From Pseudomonas marginalis (GTDB lineage: Bacteria > Pseudomonadota > Gammaproteobacteria > Pseudomonadales > Pseudomonadaceae), in assembly GCF_024169655.1 (NCBI RefSeq), contig NZ_JALJWV010000001.1:1865001-1929000 (forward strand): a stretch of 64,000 nucleotides of DNA, read 5' to 3'. Below are positions 10,103 to 18,236 of this stretch, piece after piece. The notes beneath the pieces are model-generated. The model was not told the origin of the DNA. It did no database searches and saw nothing but the letters and a program-made list of their open reading frames with translations. The position numbers and the translations under genes are program-made. Position 1 is the first letter of the stretch. Each line of letters opens with the position of its first letter.

Positions 10103-10128
10103 TATAGTCAACCGAGCAAGTGCTTGGT
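10103..10128 (+). promoter_or_regulatory. Putative -10 and TetR-type operator before acyl-CoA synthetase gene
   Basis: A TATAGT -10-like box (10103-10108) is followed by ACCGAGCAAGTGCTTGGT (10111-10128), an 18-bp inverted repeat with 7 of 9 half-site matches. Its ACCRAGCA/TGCTYGGT form is typical of TetR-family repressors of acyl-CoA genes. The operator would cover the transcription start of the gene that begins at 10162. The regulator is not identifiable from the window. Confidence 0.5.
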
Positions 10129-10161
10129 TGGCTATCATCGGATCACAAAGGAGCGCGTCCC

Positions 10162-11817
10162 ATGCCCGTCGCTTTTCGTTTGCCGTTGCAGGTCTTCTTC
10201 GAACGTGAAGCGCGGCATCCGCGCAAACCCTTCCTGGTGCAGCCTGTCGGCGGCGGCGAGGTGCAGACCCTGACCTGGGGCGAGGTCGGCCACCAGGCCC
10301 GCTGCGCCGCCCACTGGCTGCGCGCCAGGGAACTGCCCCAGCGTTCGCACATTGCCCTGATCTCGAAAAACTGCGCGCACTGGATCATTGCCGACCTGGC
10401 CATCTGGATGGCCGGGCATGTCTCGGTGCCGCTCTATCCCAACCTCACCGCCGATTCCGTCGCCCATGTGCTGAAGCACTCCGAGGCGGTGCTGGTATTG
10501 ATCGGCAAGCTCGATGACTGGCCCGCCATGGCGCCCGGGGTTCCAGCCGACGTGCCAACCATCAGCCTGCCGCTGTGCCCGGCGGGCGACTTCGATTTCA
10601 GTTGGGCCGACCTGCAAGCCTATTCACCGATCCAGGATGAGCCGCGACCTGCCGCTTCGGACCTGGCCACCATCCTCTACACCTCCGGCACCACCGGTCT
10701 GCCCAAAGGCGTGATGCACAGCTTTGATGCCTTGGGCTTTGCCGCCACGCGAGGCACCGAATTGTTCGGCCTGGGGGAGGACGACCGGCTGCTGTCGTAC
10801 CTGCCCTTGTGCCATGTGGCGGAGCGGATGTTTGTGGAGATGGCTGCGATCTATACCGGGCAAACCGTGTATTTCGCCGAAAGCCTCGAGACTTTTCTGG
10901 CGGACCTGCGTCGGGCGCGTCCGACGGCGCTGTTCGGGGTGCCGCGTATCTGGACTAAATTCCAGATGGGCGTCTACAGCAAGATCCCGGCAAAACGCCT
11001 GGACCGCCTGTTGCGGCTGCCTTTCATCGGCAAGCGCGTGGGCCGCAAGGTGCTCGCCGGTCTGGGCCTGGACGCGGTACGCATTGCGCTGTCCGGTGCG
11101 GCGCCGGTGCCTGAGGCCTTGCTGCGCTGGTATCAGCGTCTGGGGCTGGATGTGCTGGAGGTGTATGGCATGACCGAGAGTTGCGGCTATTCCCATGTGT
11201 GTCGTCCCGGCCAGCAGACGATCGGCTGGATCGGCCTGCCGTGTCCGGGCGTTGAAGTGCGCATCGACCCGCAGGGCGAAGTGCAGGTGCGCAGTGGCGC
11301 GACCATGCTCGGCTACTTCAAGGACCCGGAAAAAACCGCCGAAACCCTCACCCCCGACGGCTTCCTGCGCACCGGCGACAAGGGCGAGCAGGACGCCGAG
11401 GGCCGGCTGCGCCTGACTGGGCGCCTCAAGGAGATCTTCAAGACCAGCAAGGGCAAGTACGTGGCCCCGGCGCCGATTGAAAACCGCCTGGCCGAACATG
11501 CGCGGATCGAACAGGTGTGTGTGGTCGGCGACGGCCTGCCCGCGCCGATGGGCCTGTGCGTGCTGTCGGCGGTGGGGCCGGCGGATGTGCGCCAGGCTTT
11601 GCACAGTAGCCTTGAGCGCTGGCTGGAACAGGTCAACGCGGCGCTGGACAAGCATGAGCAACTGCGTCAATTGGTGGTGGTGAAAGACAGTTGGGCGGTG
11701 GAGAACGGCTTTCTGACGCCGACCTTGAAGATCAAGCGCAACGTGATCGAATCGACCTACGGCCCGCAGTTTCAGGTGTGGAGCGAGCGCACCGAAGTCA
11801 TTCTGTGGCAGGATTAG
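10162..11817 (+). CDS. AMP-binding long-chain acyl-CoA synthetase-like enzyme
   Basis: This 551-residue ANL-superfamily adenylate-forming enzyme probably activates long-chain fatty acids to acyl-CoA. Motifs in order are the P-loop ILYTSGTTGLPKGVMHS near 178-194, the A5 region VYGMTESCG, and TGDKGEQDAEGRLRLTGR with the hinge and LKEIFKTSKGKYVAP, the FACS-type signature. The A10 lysine region ends at TLKIKRN. I chose the ATG at 10162 because AAAGGAG sits 8 bp upstream; an in-frame ATG at 10120 overlaps the operator. It is followed 29 bp later by a hotdog thioesterase gene. Chain-length preference cannot be read from sequence alone. Confidence 0.88.
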   Translation: MPVAFRLPLQVFFEREARHPRKPFLVQPVGGGEVQTLTWGEVGHQARCAAHWLRARELPQRSHIALISKNCAHWIIADLAIWMAGHVSVPLYPNLTADSVAHVLKHSEAVLVLIGKLDDWPAMAPGVPADVPTISLPLCPAGDFDFSWADLQAYSPIQDEPRPAASDLATILYTSGTTGLPKGVMHSFDALGFAATRGTELFGLGEDDRLLSYLPLCHVAERMFVEMAAIYTGQTVYFAESLETFLADLRRARPTALFGVPRIWTKFQMGVYSKIPAKRLDRLLRLPFIGKRVGRKVLAGLGLDAVRIALSGAAPVPEALLRWYQRLGLDVLEVYGMTESCGYSHVCRPGQQTIGWIGLPCPGVEVRIDPQGEVQVRSGATMLGYFKDPEKTAETLTPDGFLRTGDKGEQDAEGRLRLTGRLKEIFKTSKGKYVAPAPIENRLAEHARIEQVCVVGDGLPAPMGLCVLSAVGPADVRQALHSSLERWLEQVNAALDKHEQLRQLVVVKDSWAVENGFLTPTLKIKRNVIESTYGPQFQVWSERTEVILWQD

Positions 11818-11846
11818 GGCCATCATAAAACCAATAGGACAACGGT

Positions 11847-12290
11847 ATGAGCCTGTGGCGCACCCAACCCGATATCGAGCAACTCAACGCCCAGCAGAAA
11901 AACACCATCGGTGAGCTGCTGGATATTCGCTTCGAAAGTTTCGACGACGAGTCCCTGACCGCCAGCATGGTCGTCGATCACCGTACCCATCAGCCCTACG
12001 GCCTGCTGCACGGCGGCGCGTCGGTAGTCCTGGCCGAAAGCGTTGGTTCAGTGGCGGCCTACCTGTGCATCGATACGAGCAAGTTCTATTGCGTCGGCCT
12101 GGAGGTCAACGCCAACCACTTGCGCGGGGTGCGCAGCGGGCGGGTGACGGCGGTGGCCAAGGCGATTCATATCGGCCGCACCACCCAGGTGTGGGACATC
12201 CGCCTGACCAATGATGATGGCAAGTCCAGCTGCGTCTCGCGCCTGACCGTGGCCGTGGTGCCCCTGGGCGAGAACCCGCCGGCGCGATAG
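11847..12290 (+). CDS. Hotdog-fold thioesterase (PaaI/YdiI-like)
   Basis: This 147-residue hotdog protein carries the thioesterase II motif YGLLHGGASVVLAESVGSVA, with a catalytic Glu in the AES segment, and then VGLEVNANHLRGVRSG, which forms the CoA groove. Such enzymes hydrolyse acyl- or aroyl-CoA (for example MenI, EntH, PaaI). Gene neighbours are an acyl-CoA synthetase upstream (29 bp gap) and two alpha/beta hydrolases downstream, consistent with acyl-CoA quality control or recycling. The exact substrate is not predictable. Confidence 0.88.
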   Translation: MSLWRTQPDIEQLNAQQKNTIGELLDIRFESFDDESLTASMVVDHRTHQPYGLLHGGASVVLAESVGSVAAYLCIDTSKFYCVGLEVNANHLRGVRSGRVTAVAKAIHIGRTTQVWDIRLTNDDGKSSCVSRLTVAVVPLGENPPAR

Positions 12291-12387
12291 GTGTGGCGTG
12301 AGTGTCATCATTCCTGGCGGTTACGGTCATTGCTGTAACGGCCAGGCGTGGTGACAATCAGTGTCTGTTTTTATAGATGGAACCGGT

Positions 12388-13191
12388 ATGTCGCAGCACG
12401 TGTTTTTTGCCCACGCCAATGGCTTCCCTTCGGCCACCTACGGCAAGTTGTTTGCCGGCCTGGCCCCGGAATATGCAGTCGCGCACCTGCCGCAGCACGG
12501 CCACGACCCCAGGTTTCCGGTGGACGACAACTGGCAGAACCTGGTGGACGAACTGATCCACCATCTGGAGCAGCAGCCCGAGCCGGTGTGGGGCGTGGGC
12601 CATTCCCTCGGCGGCGTATTGCATTTGCACGCGGCCATGCGCTGCCCGCAGTTGTATCGCGGCGTGGTGATGCTCGACTCGCCGGTGCTGACCCGGGCCG
12701 ACCGCTGGGTGATCCGCGCCGCCAAGCGCTTTGGTTTTATCGACCGCCTCACCCCGGCCGGGCGCACCCTGGGCCGCCGTGAAGAGTTCGCCGACCTGGA
12801 CGCCGCGCGCAGTTACTTCGCCGGCAAGACCCTGTTTCGCGGCTTCGATCCGGAATGCTTCGACGCTTACCTGCAACATGGCCTGCATCAGGTCGGCGAT
12901 CGCCTGCGCCTGCGCTTCGACCCGGCCACTGAGATCAGCATCTACCGGGGCGTGCCCCACACCAGTCCAGGCCAGGTGCGCCAGTTGAAAGTGCCGCTGG
13001 CGGTGGTGCGCGGGCGCCAGAGCCGGGTGGTGATGCGTCACCACGCCAGCGGCGTCGGTCGCCTGCCCATGGGGGAAATGCTCACCATGCCCGGCGGGCA
13101 CATGTTCCCCCTCGAACGCCCCCAGGACACTGCGACCTTGCTCAAGCAACTGTTCGCCCGCTGGGAAGCTCGTGAGCGCAGTTGCGCATGA
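12388..13191 (+). CDS. Alpha/beta hydrolase
   Basis: This 267-residue protein has the alpha/beta hydrolase fold: oxyanion region FFAHANGFPSATY, nucleophile Ser in VGHSLGGVLH (near 83) and catalytic His in MPGGHMFPLE near the C-terminus. The HANGFP opening is shared with a Pseudomonas family of uncharacterised hydrolases. I use the ATG at 12388, since homologues begin near MSQHVFFAHANG; an in-frame GTG at 12361 would add nine residues. Its stop overlaps the next hydrolase start (ATGA), so the two are coupled. Substrate unknown; probably an ester or thioester. Confidence 0.85.
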   Translation: MSQHVFFAHANGFPSATYGKLFAGLAPEYAVAHLPQHGHDPRFPVDDNWQNLVDELIHHLEQQPEPVWGVGHSLGGVLHLHAAMRCPQLYRGVVMLDSPVLTRADRWVIRAAKRFGFIDRLTPAGRTLGRREEFADLDAARSYFAGKTLFRGFDPECFDAYLQHGLHQVGDRLRLRFDPATEISIYRGVPHTSPGQVRQLKVPLAVVRGRQSRVVMRHHASGVGRLPMGEMLTMPGGHMFPLERPQDTATLLKQLFARWEARERSCA

Positions 13192-14042
13192 GTACGCCGG
13201 TCGAAGAAGTGCGCCTGAGCTTGCCGCATATCGAATTGGCCGCGCATCTGTTCGGTCCCGAAGACGGCCTGCCGGTGATTGCCCTGCATGGCTGGCTGGA
13301 TAACGCCAACAGCTTCGCGCGGTTGGCGCCGAAACTGCAGGGGATGCGTATCGTCGCCCTCGACATGGCCGGCCACGGGCATTCGGCGCATCGTCCGACG
13401 GGGGCCGGTTATGCGTTGTGGGATTACGTCCACGATGTGCTGCACGTCGCTGAACAACTGGGCTGGAAACGTTTTGCATTACTTGGTCACTCCCTCGGCG
13501 CCATCGTCTCCCTGGTATTGGCCGGTGCCTTGCCGGAGCGGGTGACGCACCTGGGTTTGATCGACGGTGTGATCCCGCCGACCGCCACCGGCGAGAACGC
13601 CGCCGAGCGGCTGGGCATGGCGTTGCAGGCGCAAATGAACCTGCAGGGCAAGCGCAAGCCGGTCTACAGCAGCCTTGATCGCGCCGTCGAAGCGCGGATG
13701 AAAGGGCTGGTGGCCGTCAGCCGCGAAGCCGCTGAACTGCTGGCCCAGCGCGGTTTGATGCCAGTGCCGGGCGGTTACACCTGGCGCACGGACAGCCGCT
13801 TGACCCTGGCATCGCCGATGCGTCTGACCGACGAACAAGCCATGGCTTTCGTGCGCCGCGTAGGTTGCCCTACACAGCTGGTGGTCGCCGCTGACGGCAT
13901 GCTGGCGAGGCATCCCGAGTTGCTTTCCCAGCTACCCTTTACGGTGACGACCCTGCCCGGTGGCCATCATTTGCACTTGAATGACGAGGCTGGCGCGGTC
14001 CTTGTTGCAGACTGTTTCAATCGGTTCTTCTCTGCGCCTTGA
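13188..14042 (+). CDS. Alpha/beta hydrolase
   Basis: This 284-residue hydrolase has the oxyanion motif ALHGWLDNANSF, nucleophile elbow LLGHSLGAIVS and C-terminal catalytic His in PGGHHLHLN. The HGWLDNA segment is characteristic of an esterase group related to serine hydrolase-like SERHL proteins. Start ATG overlaps the stop of the preceding hydrolase by ATGA. It closes the acyl-CoA synthetase/thioesterase/hydrolase run. A 49-bp gap with the inverted repeat TTGACGCGGTCAA (14044-14056) follows. Confidence 0.85.
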   Translation: MSTPVEEVRLSLPHIELAAHLFGPEDGLPVIALHGWLDNANSFARLAPKLQGMRIVALDMAGHGHSAHRPTGAGYALWDYVHDVLHVAEQLGWKRFALLGHSLGAIVSLVLAGALPERVTHLGLIDGVIPPTATGENAAERLGMALQAQMNLQGKRKPVYSSLDRAVEARMKGLVAVSREAAELLAQRGLMPVPGGYTWRTDSRLTLASPMRLTDEQAMAFVRRVGCPTQLVVAADGMLARHPELLSQLPFTVTTLPGGHHLHLNDEAGAVLVADCFNRFFSAP

Positions 14043-14091
14043 CTTGACGCGGTCAACTGCCGAGGCTGGGCGGATTGAAAGGGAGTCAACC

Positions 14092-14160
14092 ATGAACGAT
14101 CTCAACACCGATCTTGAAACTGCTGCGACCTCCGATGGCCAGGGCTCAACTATCCGATGA
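14092..14160 (+). CDS. Putative 22-residue leader ORF coupled to the DUF4892 gene
   Basis: An ATG at 14092 follows AAAGGGAG with about 7 bp spacing, an excellent ribosome site. The frame encodes 22 residues (MNDLNTDLETAATS..., ending GSTIR) and its TGA overlaps the ATG of the DUF4892 gene (ATGA, 14157-14160). The DUF4892 gene has no other good ribosome site, so this ORF probably delivers ribosomes to it. The peptide has no recognisable motif. It may be a true leader peptide, or the remnant of a longer gene whose remainder was lost. Confidence 0.45.
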   Translation: MNDLNTDLETAATSDGQGSTIR

Positions 14161-14975
14161 GCGTGCGTAAAGGCTGTATCCGTGTCCTGGGCCTGTGTGT
14201 GTTCAGCCCGTTGGTGTTCGCCGCCGACGTGCCGGGTAGCCAGGACTTGCCTGCCGTGGCCCGCCAGGTCGACGCGCAAATCGTCGATTACCGCCCCGCC
14301 GAAGCAAAAGAGCGCATTTACCCCATGGGCGCGGTCCGCAAGATCAGCGGCCAGTTGCGCTACGAGGCCCAGGCCACCACGCGCGGCCAGGCCACTGCCA
14401 TCACCTATGAACTGCCCGCCGAGCACACATCCAGCGCTGCGTTCACCGCCACGCGTGAAGCGTTGCAGCAGCAGGGCGCGCAACTGTTGTTCTGGTGCCA
14501 GGCCCGCGACTGCGGTGAAAGCAGCCTGTGGGCCAATGAAGTGTTCGGTAACGCCAAGCTGGTCGGCGCCGATGGCCAGCAGGAATACCTGCTGCTGCGT
14601 CTGGCCGCCCCGCAGGACAATTCCCTGGTGGCGTTGTACGGCATCACCCGCGGCAATCGCCGGGCTTACCTGCATGTCGAACAGATCGATGCCAGCGCAC
14701 CGCTCGGGGAGCTGCTGCCGACCTCCGCCACGCTGTTGCGCGAACTCAAAAGCACCGGCGAGCTGGACTTTCCGGCATTGGGCGCGGACCCGGATGCCAC
14801 CTGGTTGACCCTGATTTCCCGCGGGTTGAACCTCGACACCACCCTGCGTGTCAGTTTGACCGGCCCTCATGCCGAAGCGTGGCGCCAGGCCCTGGTTGAC
14901 AAGGGCGTGCGGGCCGCACGCCTGGAAACCGGCACTGAGCCAGCCAAAGGCCTGCACCTGCATCTGATACGCTGA
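14157..14975 (+). CDS. DUF4892 domain protein, exported
   Basis: This 272-residue protein has a signal peptide ending near VFA/AD (CIRVLGLCVFSPLVFA) and a body matching the DUF4892 family as I recall it: YPMGAVRKISGQLRY, then LLFWCQARDCGESSLWANEVF and YLLLRLAAP. Two cysteines in CQARDCG are probably a periplasmic disulfide. The family is often annotated as periplasmic or lipoprotein of unknown function. Translation appears to depend on the short upstream ORF whose stop overlaps this start. Next gene starts 72 bp downstream. Confidence 0.75.
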   Translation: MSVRKGCIRVLGLCVFSPLVFAADVPGSQDLPAVARQVDAQIVDYRPAEAKERIYPMGAVRKISGQLRYEAQATTRGQATAITYELPAEHTSSAAFTATREALQQQGAQLLFWCQARDCGESSLWANEVFGNAKLVGADGQQEYLLLRLAAPQDNSLVALYGITRGNRRAYLHVEQIDASAPLGELLPTSATLLRELKSTGELDFPALGADPDATWLTLISRGLNLDTTLRVSLTGPHAEAWRQALVDKGVRAARLETGTEPAKGLHLHLIR

Positions 14976-15047
14976 CCGTAACAGGGCGAACGGACCCGCG
15001 CCGTTCGCCTAAACTAGCTGCCTACAGCCTTATCCTAGAGAAAATCC

Positions 15048-16115
15048 ATGCTCAATAACGATCGCCTGCTGGTGCAAATCCTGCTGCTGGTGCTGTTTGG
15101 TGCCAGCTTCTGGGTGATGGCGCCGTTCTGGTCGGCGCTGTTCTGGGGCGCGGTGCTGGCGTTTGCCAGTTGGCCGCTGATGGTGTTGCTGACCCGCTGG
15201 TTGGGCGGCCGTGAATCCCTGGCCGCCGGCATTCTGACCTTGGGCTGGATGCTGCTGGTGGCGGTGCCGCTGGTATGGCTGGGGTTCAACCTCGCGGACC
15301 ATGTGCGCGATGCGGTGGCGTTGATCAAGGATATTCAGGTCGACGGTTTGCCTGCGGCGCCGGCCTGGTTGGGGTCGATTCCCTTTGTTGGAGAACGGCT
15401 GGTGGCGATGTGGGGCAGTATCGACGAGCAGGGCGCGGCGCTGATGGTCAGCCTCAAACCGTACCTGGGGCAGGTGGGTAATTGGCTGCTGGCGCGCAGC
15501 GCGCAGATCGGCGGCGGCATCCTCGAACTGACCCTCAGCCTGGTGTTCGTATTCTTTTTCTATCGCGACGGGCCGCGCCTGGCGATGTTCGTACACCGCC
15601 TGCTGGAGCGCTTGATCGGCGACCGTGCCGGTTACTACATCGAGCTGGTGGCCGGCACCGTGCAACGGGTGGTCAATGGCGTGATTGGTACGGCGGCGGC
15701 CCAGGCCGTACTGGCGCTGATCGGCTTCCTGATCGCCGGTGTGCCGGGCGCGCTGGTGTTGGGTATTGTCACTTTCCTGCTCAGCCTGATCCCCATGGGG
15801 CCGCCACTGGTGTGGATTCCGGCCACGGCCTGGCTGGCGTGGAAGGGCGATTACAGCCACGCGGTGTTCCTCGGCGTGTGGGGCACGTTCATCATCAGCG
15901 GCGTGGACAACGTGCTCAAGCCGTACCTGATCAGTCGTGGCGGCAACCTGCCGCTGGTGATCGTGCTGCTCGGGGTGTTCGGCGGCTTGATCGCGTTTGG
16001 TTTCATCGGCCTGTTTATCGGCCCGACCTTGCTCGCGGTGGCATACAGCCTGCTGATGGATTGGAGTGCGACCCAGGCCCAGGCCCAGGGCCGCCGCGAA
16101 GACAAGCCGCTGTAG
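15048..16115 (+). CDS. AI-2E family transporter
   Basis: This 355-residue integral membrane protein of the AI-2E/PerM exporter family has about eight transmembrane helices. Visible are the paired N-terminal helices (LLVLFGASFWVMAPFW), a loop domain at about 85-140, the amphipathic SLVFVFFFYRDG segment, and the C-terminal LPLVIVLLGVFGGLIAFG with FIGLFIGPTLLAV, which is the family signature. Members include the putative AI-2 exporter TqsA and Na+/H+ antiporter-like proteins, so the substrate is open. It is the last plus-strand gene of the gpsA block. A degenerate REP hairpin follows. Confidence 0.9.
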   Translation: MLNNDRLLVQILLLVLFGASFWVMAPFWSALFWGAVLAFASWPLMVLLTRWLGGRESLAAGILTLGWMLLVAVPLVWLGFNLADHVRDAVALIKDIQVDGLPAAPAWLGSIPFVGERLVAMWGSIDEQGAALMVSLKPYLGQVGNWLLARSAQIGGGILELTLSLVFVFFFYRDGPRLAMFVHRLLERLIGDRAGYYIELVAGTVQRVVNGVIGTAAAQAVLALIGFLIAGVPGALVLGIVTFLLSLIPMGPPLVWIPATAWLAWKGDYSHAVFLGVWGTFIISGVDNVLKPYLISRGGNLPLVIVLLGVFGGLIAFGFIGLFIGPTLLAVAYSLLMDWSATQAQAQGRREDKPL

Positions 16116-16133
16116 CTGATTGGCGACGGCCGG

Positions 16134-16161
16134 TGTGGGGGCGAGCAAACCCGCGCCCACA
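16134..16161. repeat. Degenerate REP hairpin
   Basis: TGTGGGGGCGAGCAAACCCGCGCCCACA-type inverted repeat between the convergent permease and sensor kinase genes. It matches the outer arms of Pseudomonas REP elements with an altered core and may also slow convergent transcription. Confidence 0.65.
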
Positions 16162-16178
16162 TTGACTGGCATTGGCCT

Positions 16179-17213
16179 TCAGGCGCGGGGCAACCACATC
16201 ACCGCGGTCAACCCGCCGCCAGGGGTTTCCTCCAGGCTCAAGCGCCCGCCCAGGCGCTCCACCGCGTCCTTGGCGATGGTCATGCCCAGGCCCACGCCGC
16301 CGGAGTTGCGGTTGCGCGAGCCTTCCAGCCGATAGAACGGCTCGAATACCGCCTCGCGCTTGTCGGCGGCAATCCCGGGGCCGTGGTCGATCACACGGAC
16401 GACCAGGGCCTCGCGGCCGTCTTCCAGCTCCACGCGGGCGGCGCCGGCGTAGCGCAAGGCGTTGTCGATCAGGTTATTGAGGCACGAGCGCAACGCCATC
16501 GGTTGTACCTGCAACGGCGCACTGGTACCGGCACATTGCACATCCGCACCTTGGTCCTGGGCGTTCTCACTGATCGACTCGACCAGCGCCTGCACATCCA
16601 GCCAGTGTCGGCTTTCGCTGGTGCGTTGTTCGTGCAGGTAGCTCAAGGTGGCGTCGAGCATGCCGATCATGTCGTTCAGGTCCTGGCGCATCTGGCCTTG
16701 CAGCTTGGTGTCTTCGATCTGCTCCAGGCGCAGCTTGAGGCGCGACAGCGGGGTGCGCAGGTCATGGGAGACCGCGCCGAGCATGCGCGCGCGCTGGCCG
16801 ACTTGTTCGCGAATGCGTTTTTGCATCAGGTTGAAGGTCGACGCGGCCTGCCGTGCTTCGCGGGGGCCGGATTCGTCGAGGGGCGGGCTGTCGAGGTCCA
16901 GGCTCAAGCGCTCGGCGGCCTCACTCAGGCGCTGGATCGGCCGGCTCAACAGTTTGGCGCCATACCAGGCGGCGATGATCAGCGAGAAAAACTGAAACGT
17001 TAGCGGCACCACTGGTCCGCCAAACCGCGGGCGAGGACGTATATGCAGGGGCTTCATCGTACCGTCCGGTTGCTCGACGAAGGTTTCCTGGGGCGGCGGA
17101 GGCGGCGGGCCGTAGTGGACGTACCAGAAAAATGCCAGCGCATGGGCCAGTACAATCGCCACCAGCAACACACCGAACAGCCGCCCGAACAGCGTGTTGA
17201 AGGCGTTGCGCAT
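16179..17213 (-). CDS. EnvZ-like sensor histidine kinase
   Basis: This 344-residue kinase has TM1 at about 12-32, a very short periplasmic loop (33-68) that opens with a polyproline run and includes RPRPRFGG, TM2 at 69-88, HAMP near 88-140, phospho-acceptor His150 in LGAVSHDLRTPLSRLKLR, N box SCLNNLIDNALRYA and G boxes DHGPGIA and GGVGLGMTIAKDAV. The small loop argues against binding a large ligand and for sensing membrane or envelope state, as in EnvZ-type kinases. The start overlaps the upstream response regulator stop by one base (ATGA). Signal unknown. Confidence 0.9.
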   Translation of the reverse strand: MRNAFNTLFGRLFGVLLVAIVLAHALAFFWYVHYGPPPPPPQETFVEQPDGTMKPLHIRPRPRFGGPVVPLTFQFFSLIIAAWYGAKLLSRPIQRLSEAAERLSLDLDSPPLDESGPREARQAASTFNLMQKRIREQVGQRARMLGAVSHDLRTPLSRLKLRLEQIEDTKLQGQMRQDLNDMIGMLDATLSYLHEQRTSESRHWLDVQALVESISENAQDQGADVQCAGTSAPLQVQPMALRSCLNNLIDNALRYAGAARVELEDGREALVVRVIDHGPGIAADKREAVFEPFYRLEGSRNRNSGGVGLGMTIAKDAVERLGGRLSLEETPGGGLTAVMWLPRA

Positions 17214-17977
17214 CAGCCGATATCCCGTGCGTCGAACAGATAGCCTTCACCGCGCACGGTCTTGATCAACTGCGGTGCTTTCGGATCATCGCCCAGCTTC
17301 TGGCGCAGGCGCGAGACCAGCAGATCAATGCTGCGATCAAAGGCCTCGATGGAACGACCGCGGGCAGCATCCAGCAACTGTTCGCGGCTCAATACCCGGC
17401 GCGGACGCTCGATAAACACCCACAGCAGGCGGAACTCGGCGTTGGACAGCGGCACCACCAGGCCATCGTCGGCCACCAGTTGGCGCAACACGCTGTTGAG
17501 CCGCCAGTTATCGAAGCGGATATTGGCGCGCTGCTCGGTGCGGTCATCGCGCACCCGACGCAGGATGGTCTGGATGCGCGCCACCAATTCACGCGGCTCG
17601 AACGGCTTGGACATGTAGTCGTCGGCGCCCAGTTCCAGGCCGATGATGCGGTCGGTGGGCTCGCAGCGGGCGGTGAGCATCAGGATCGGGATGTCCGACT
17701 CGGCGCGCAGCCAGCGGCACAGCGTCAGGCCGTCTTCGCCCGGCAGCATCAGGTCGAGCACCACCACATCAAAGGTTTCGGCTTGCATCGCCACGCGCAT
17801 CGCGGCGCCGTCGGTGACGCCGGTGGCGAGAATATTGAAGCGTGCCAGGTAGTCGATCAGCAGTTCGCGGATCGGCACATCGTCGTCGACAATCAGCGCG
17901 CGGGTGTTCCAGCGCTTTTCATCGGCGCTCACTGCACCTTTGGGCTCGTCGTTCAGCGGGACGGAAGGGATATGCAT
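17213..17977 (-). CDS. OmpR-family response regulator
   Basis: This 254-residue regulator has an N-terminal receiver (ALIVDDDVPIRELL; phosphorylation Asp in VVVLDLMLPGEDGL; Lys in YMSKPFEP) and a C-terminal winged helix (LSNAEFRLLWVFIERPRRVLS, DRSIDLLVSRLRQKLGDD, TVRGEGYLF). I chose the ATG at 17977 giving about 30 residues before the receiver; a longer frame to 18118 lacks homology-like character. It is co-transcribed with and overlaps the sensor kinase. The inverted repeat at 18100-18117 upstream is a candidate autoregulatory site. Confidence 0.92.
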   Translation of the reverse strand: MHIPSVPLNDEPKGAVSADEKRWNTRALIVDDDVPIRELLIDYLARFNILATGVTDGAAMRVAMQAETFDVVVLDLMLPGEDGLTLCRWLRAESDIPILMLTARCEPTDRIIGLELGADDYMSKPFEPRELVARIQTILRRVRDDRTEQRANIRFDNWRLNSVLRQLVADDGLVVPLSNAEFRLLWVFIERPRRVLSREQLLDAARGRSIEAFDRSIDLLVSRLRQKLGDDPKAPQLIKTVRGEGYLFDARDIG

Positions 17978-18099
17978 AGTGCGATCATCTGCCTGGTGGT
18001 GGCGGTCAGCATAGGCGCCCAGCCACATGGCTGGAAGTGCTGGTCGGTGGGTCGTGCGGGCGAGGCTAGCGGTAGGGCGTGTTGGGGGCATGTCGTGAA

Positions 18100-18117
18100 T
18101 GTATCTGTTTTGATACA
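18100..18117 (-). promoter_or_regulatory. Inverted repeat upstream of response regulator gene
   Basis: TGTATC-N6-GATACA is a perfect 6-bp inverted repeat in an AT-rich stretch, 123 bp upstream of the response regulator start and 120 bp upstream of divergent pyrF. It could be a dimer site for the regulator itself. Confidence 0.4.
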
Positions 18118-18236
18118 AATAGCTGAAATGTCCGCTTGAGCGCGCTTGGTCAGTATTTACCGATCATCGGATCCCGCAACGGCGTCGCTTGCGCTACAAT
18201 CCGCGCCGATTTCGACTTGCCTGAGAGCCCATTCCA

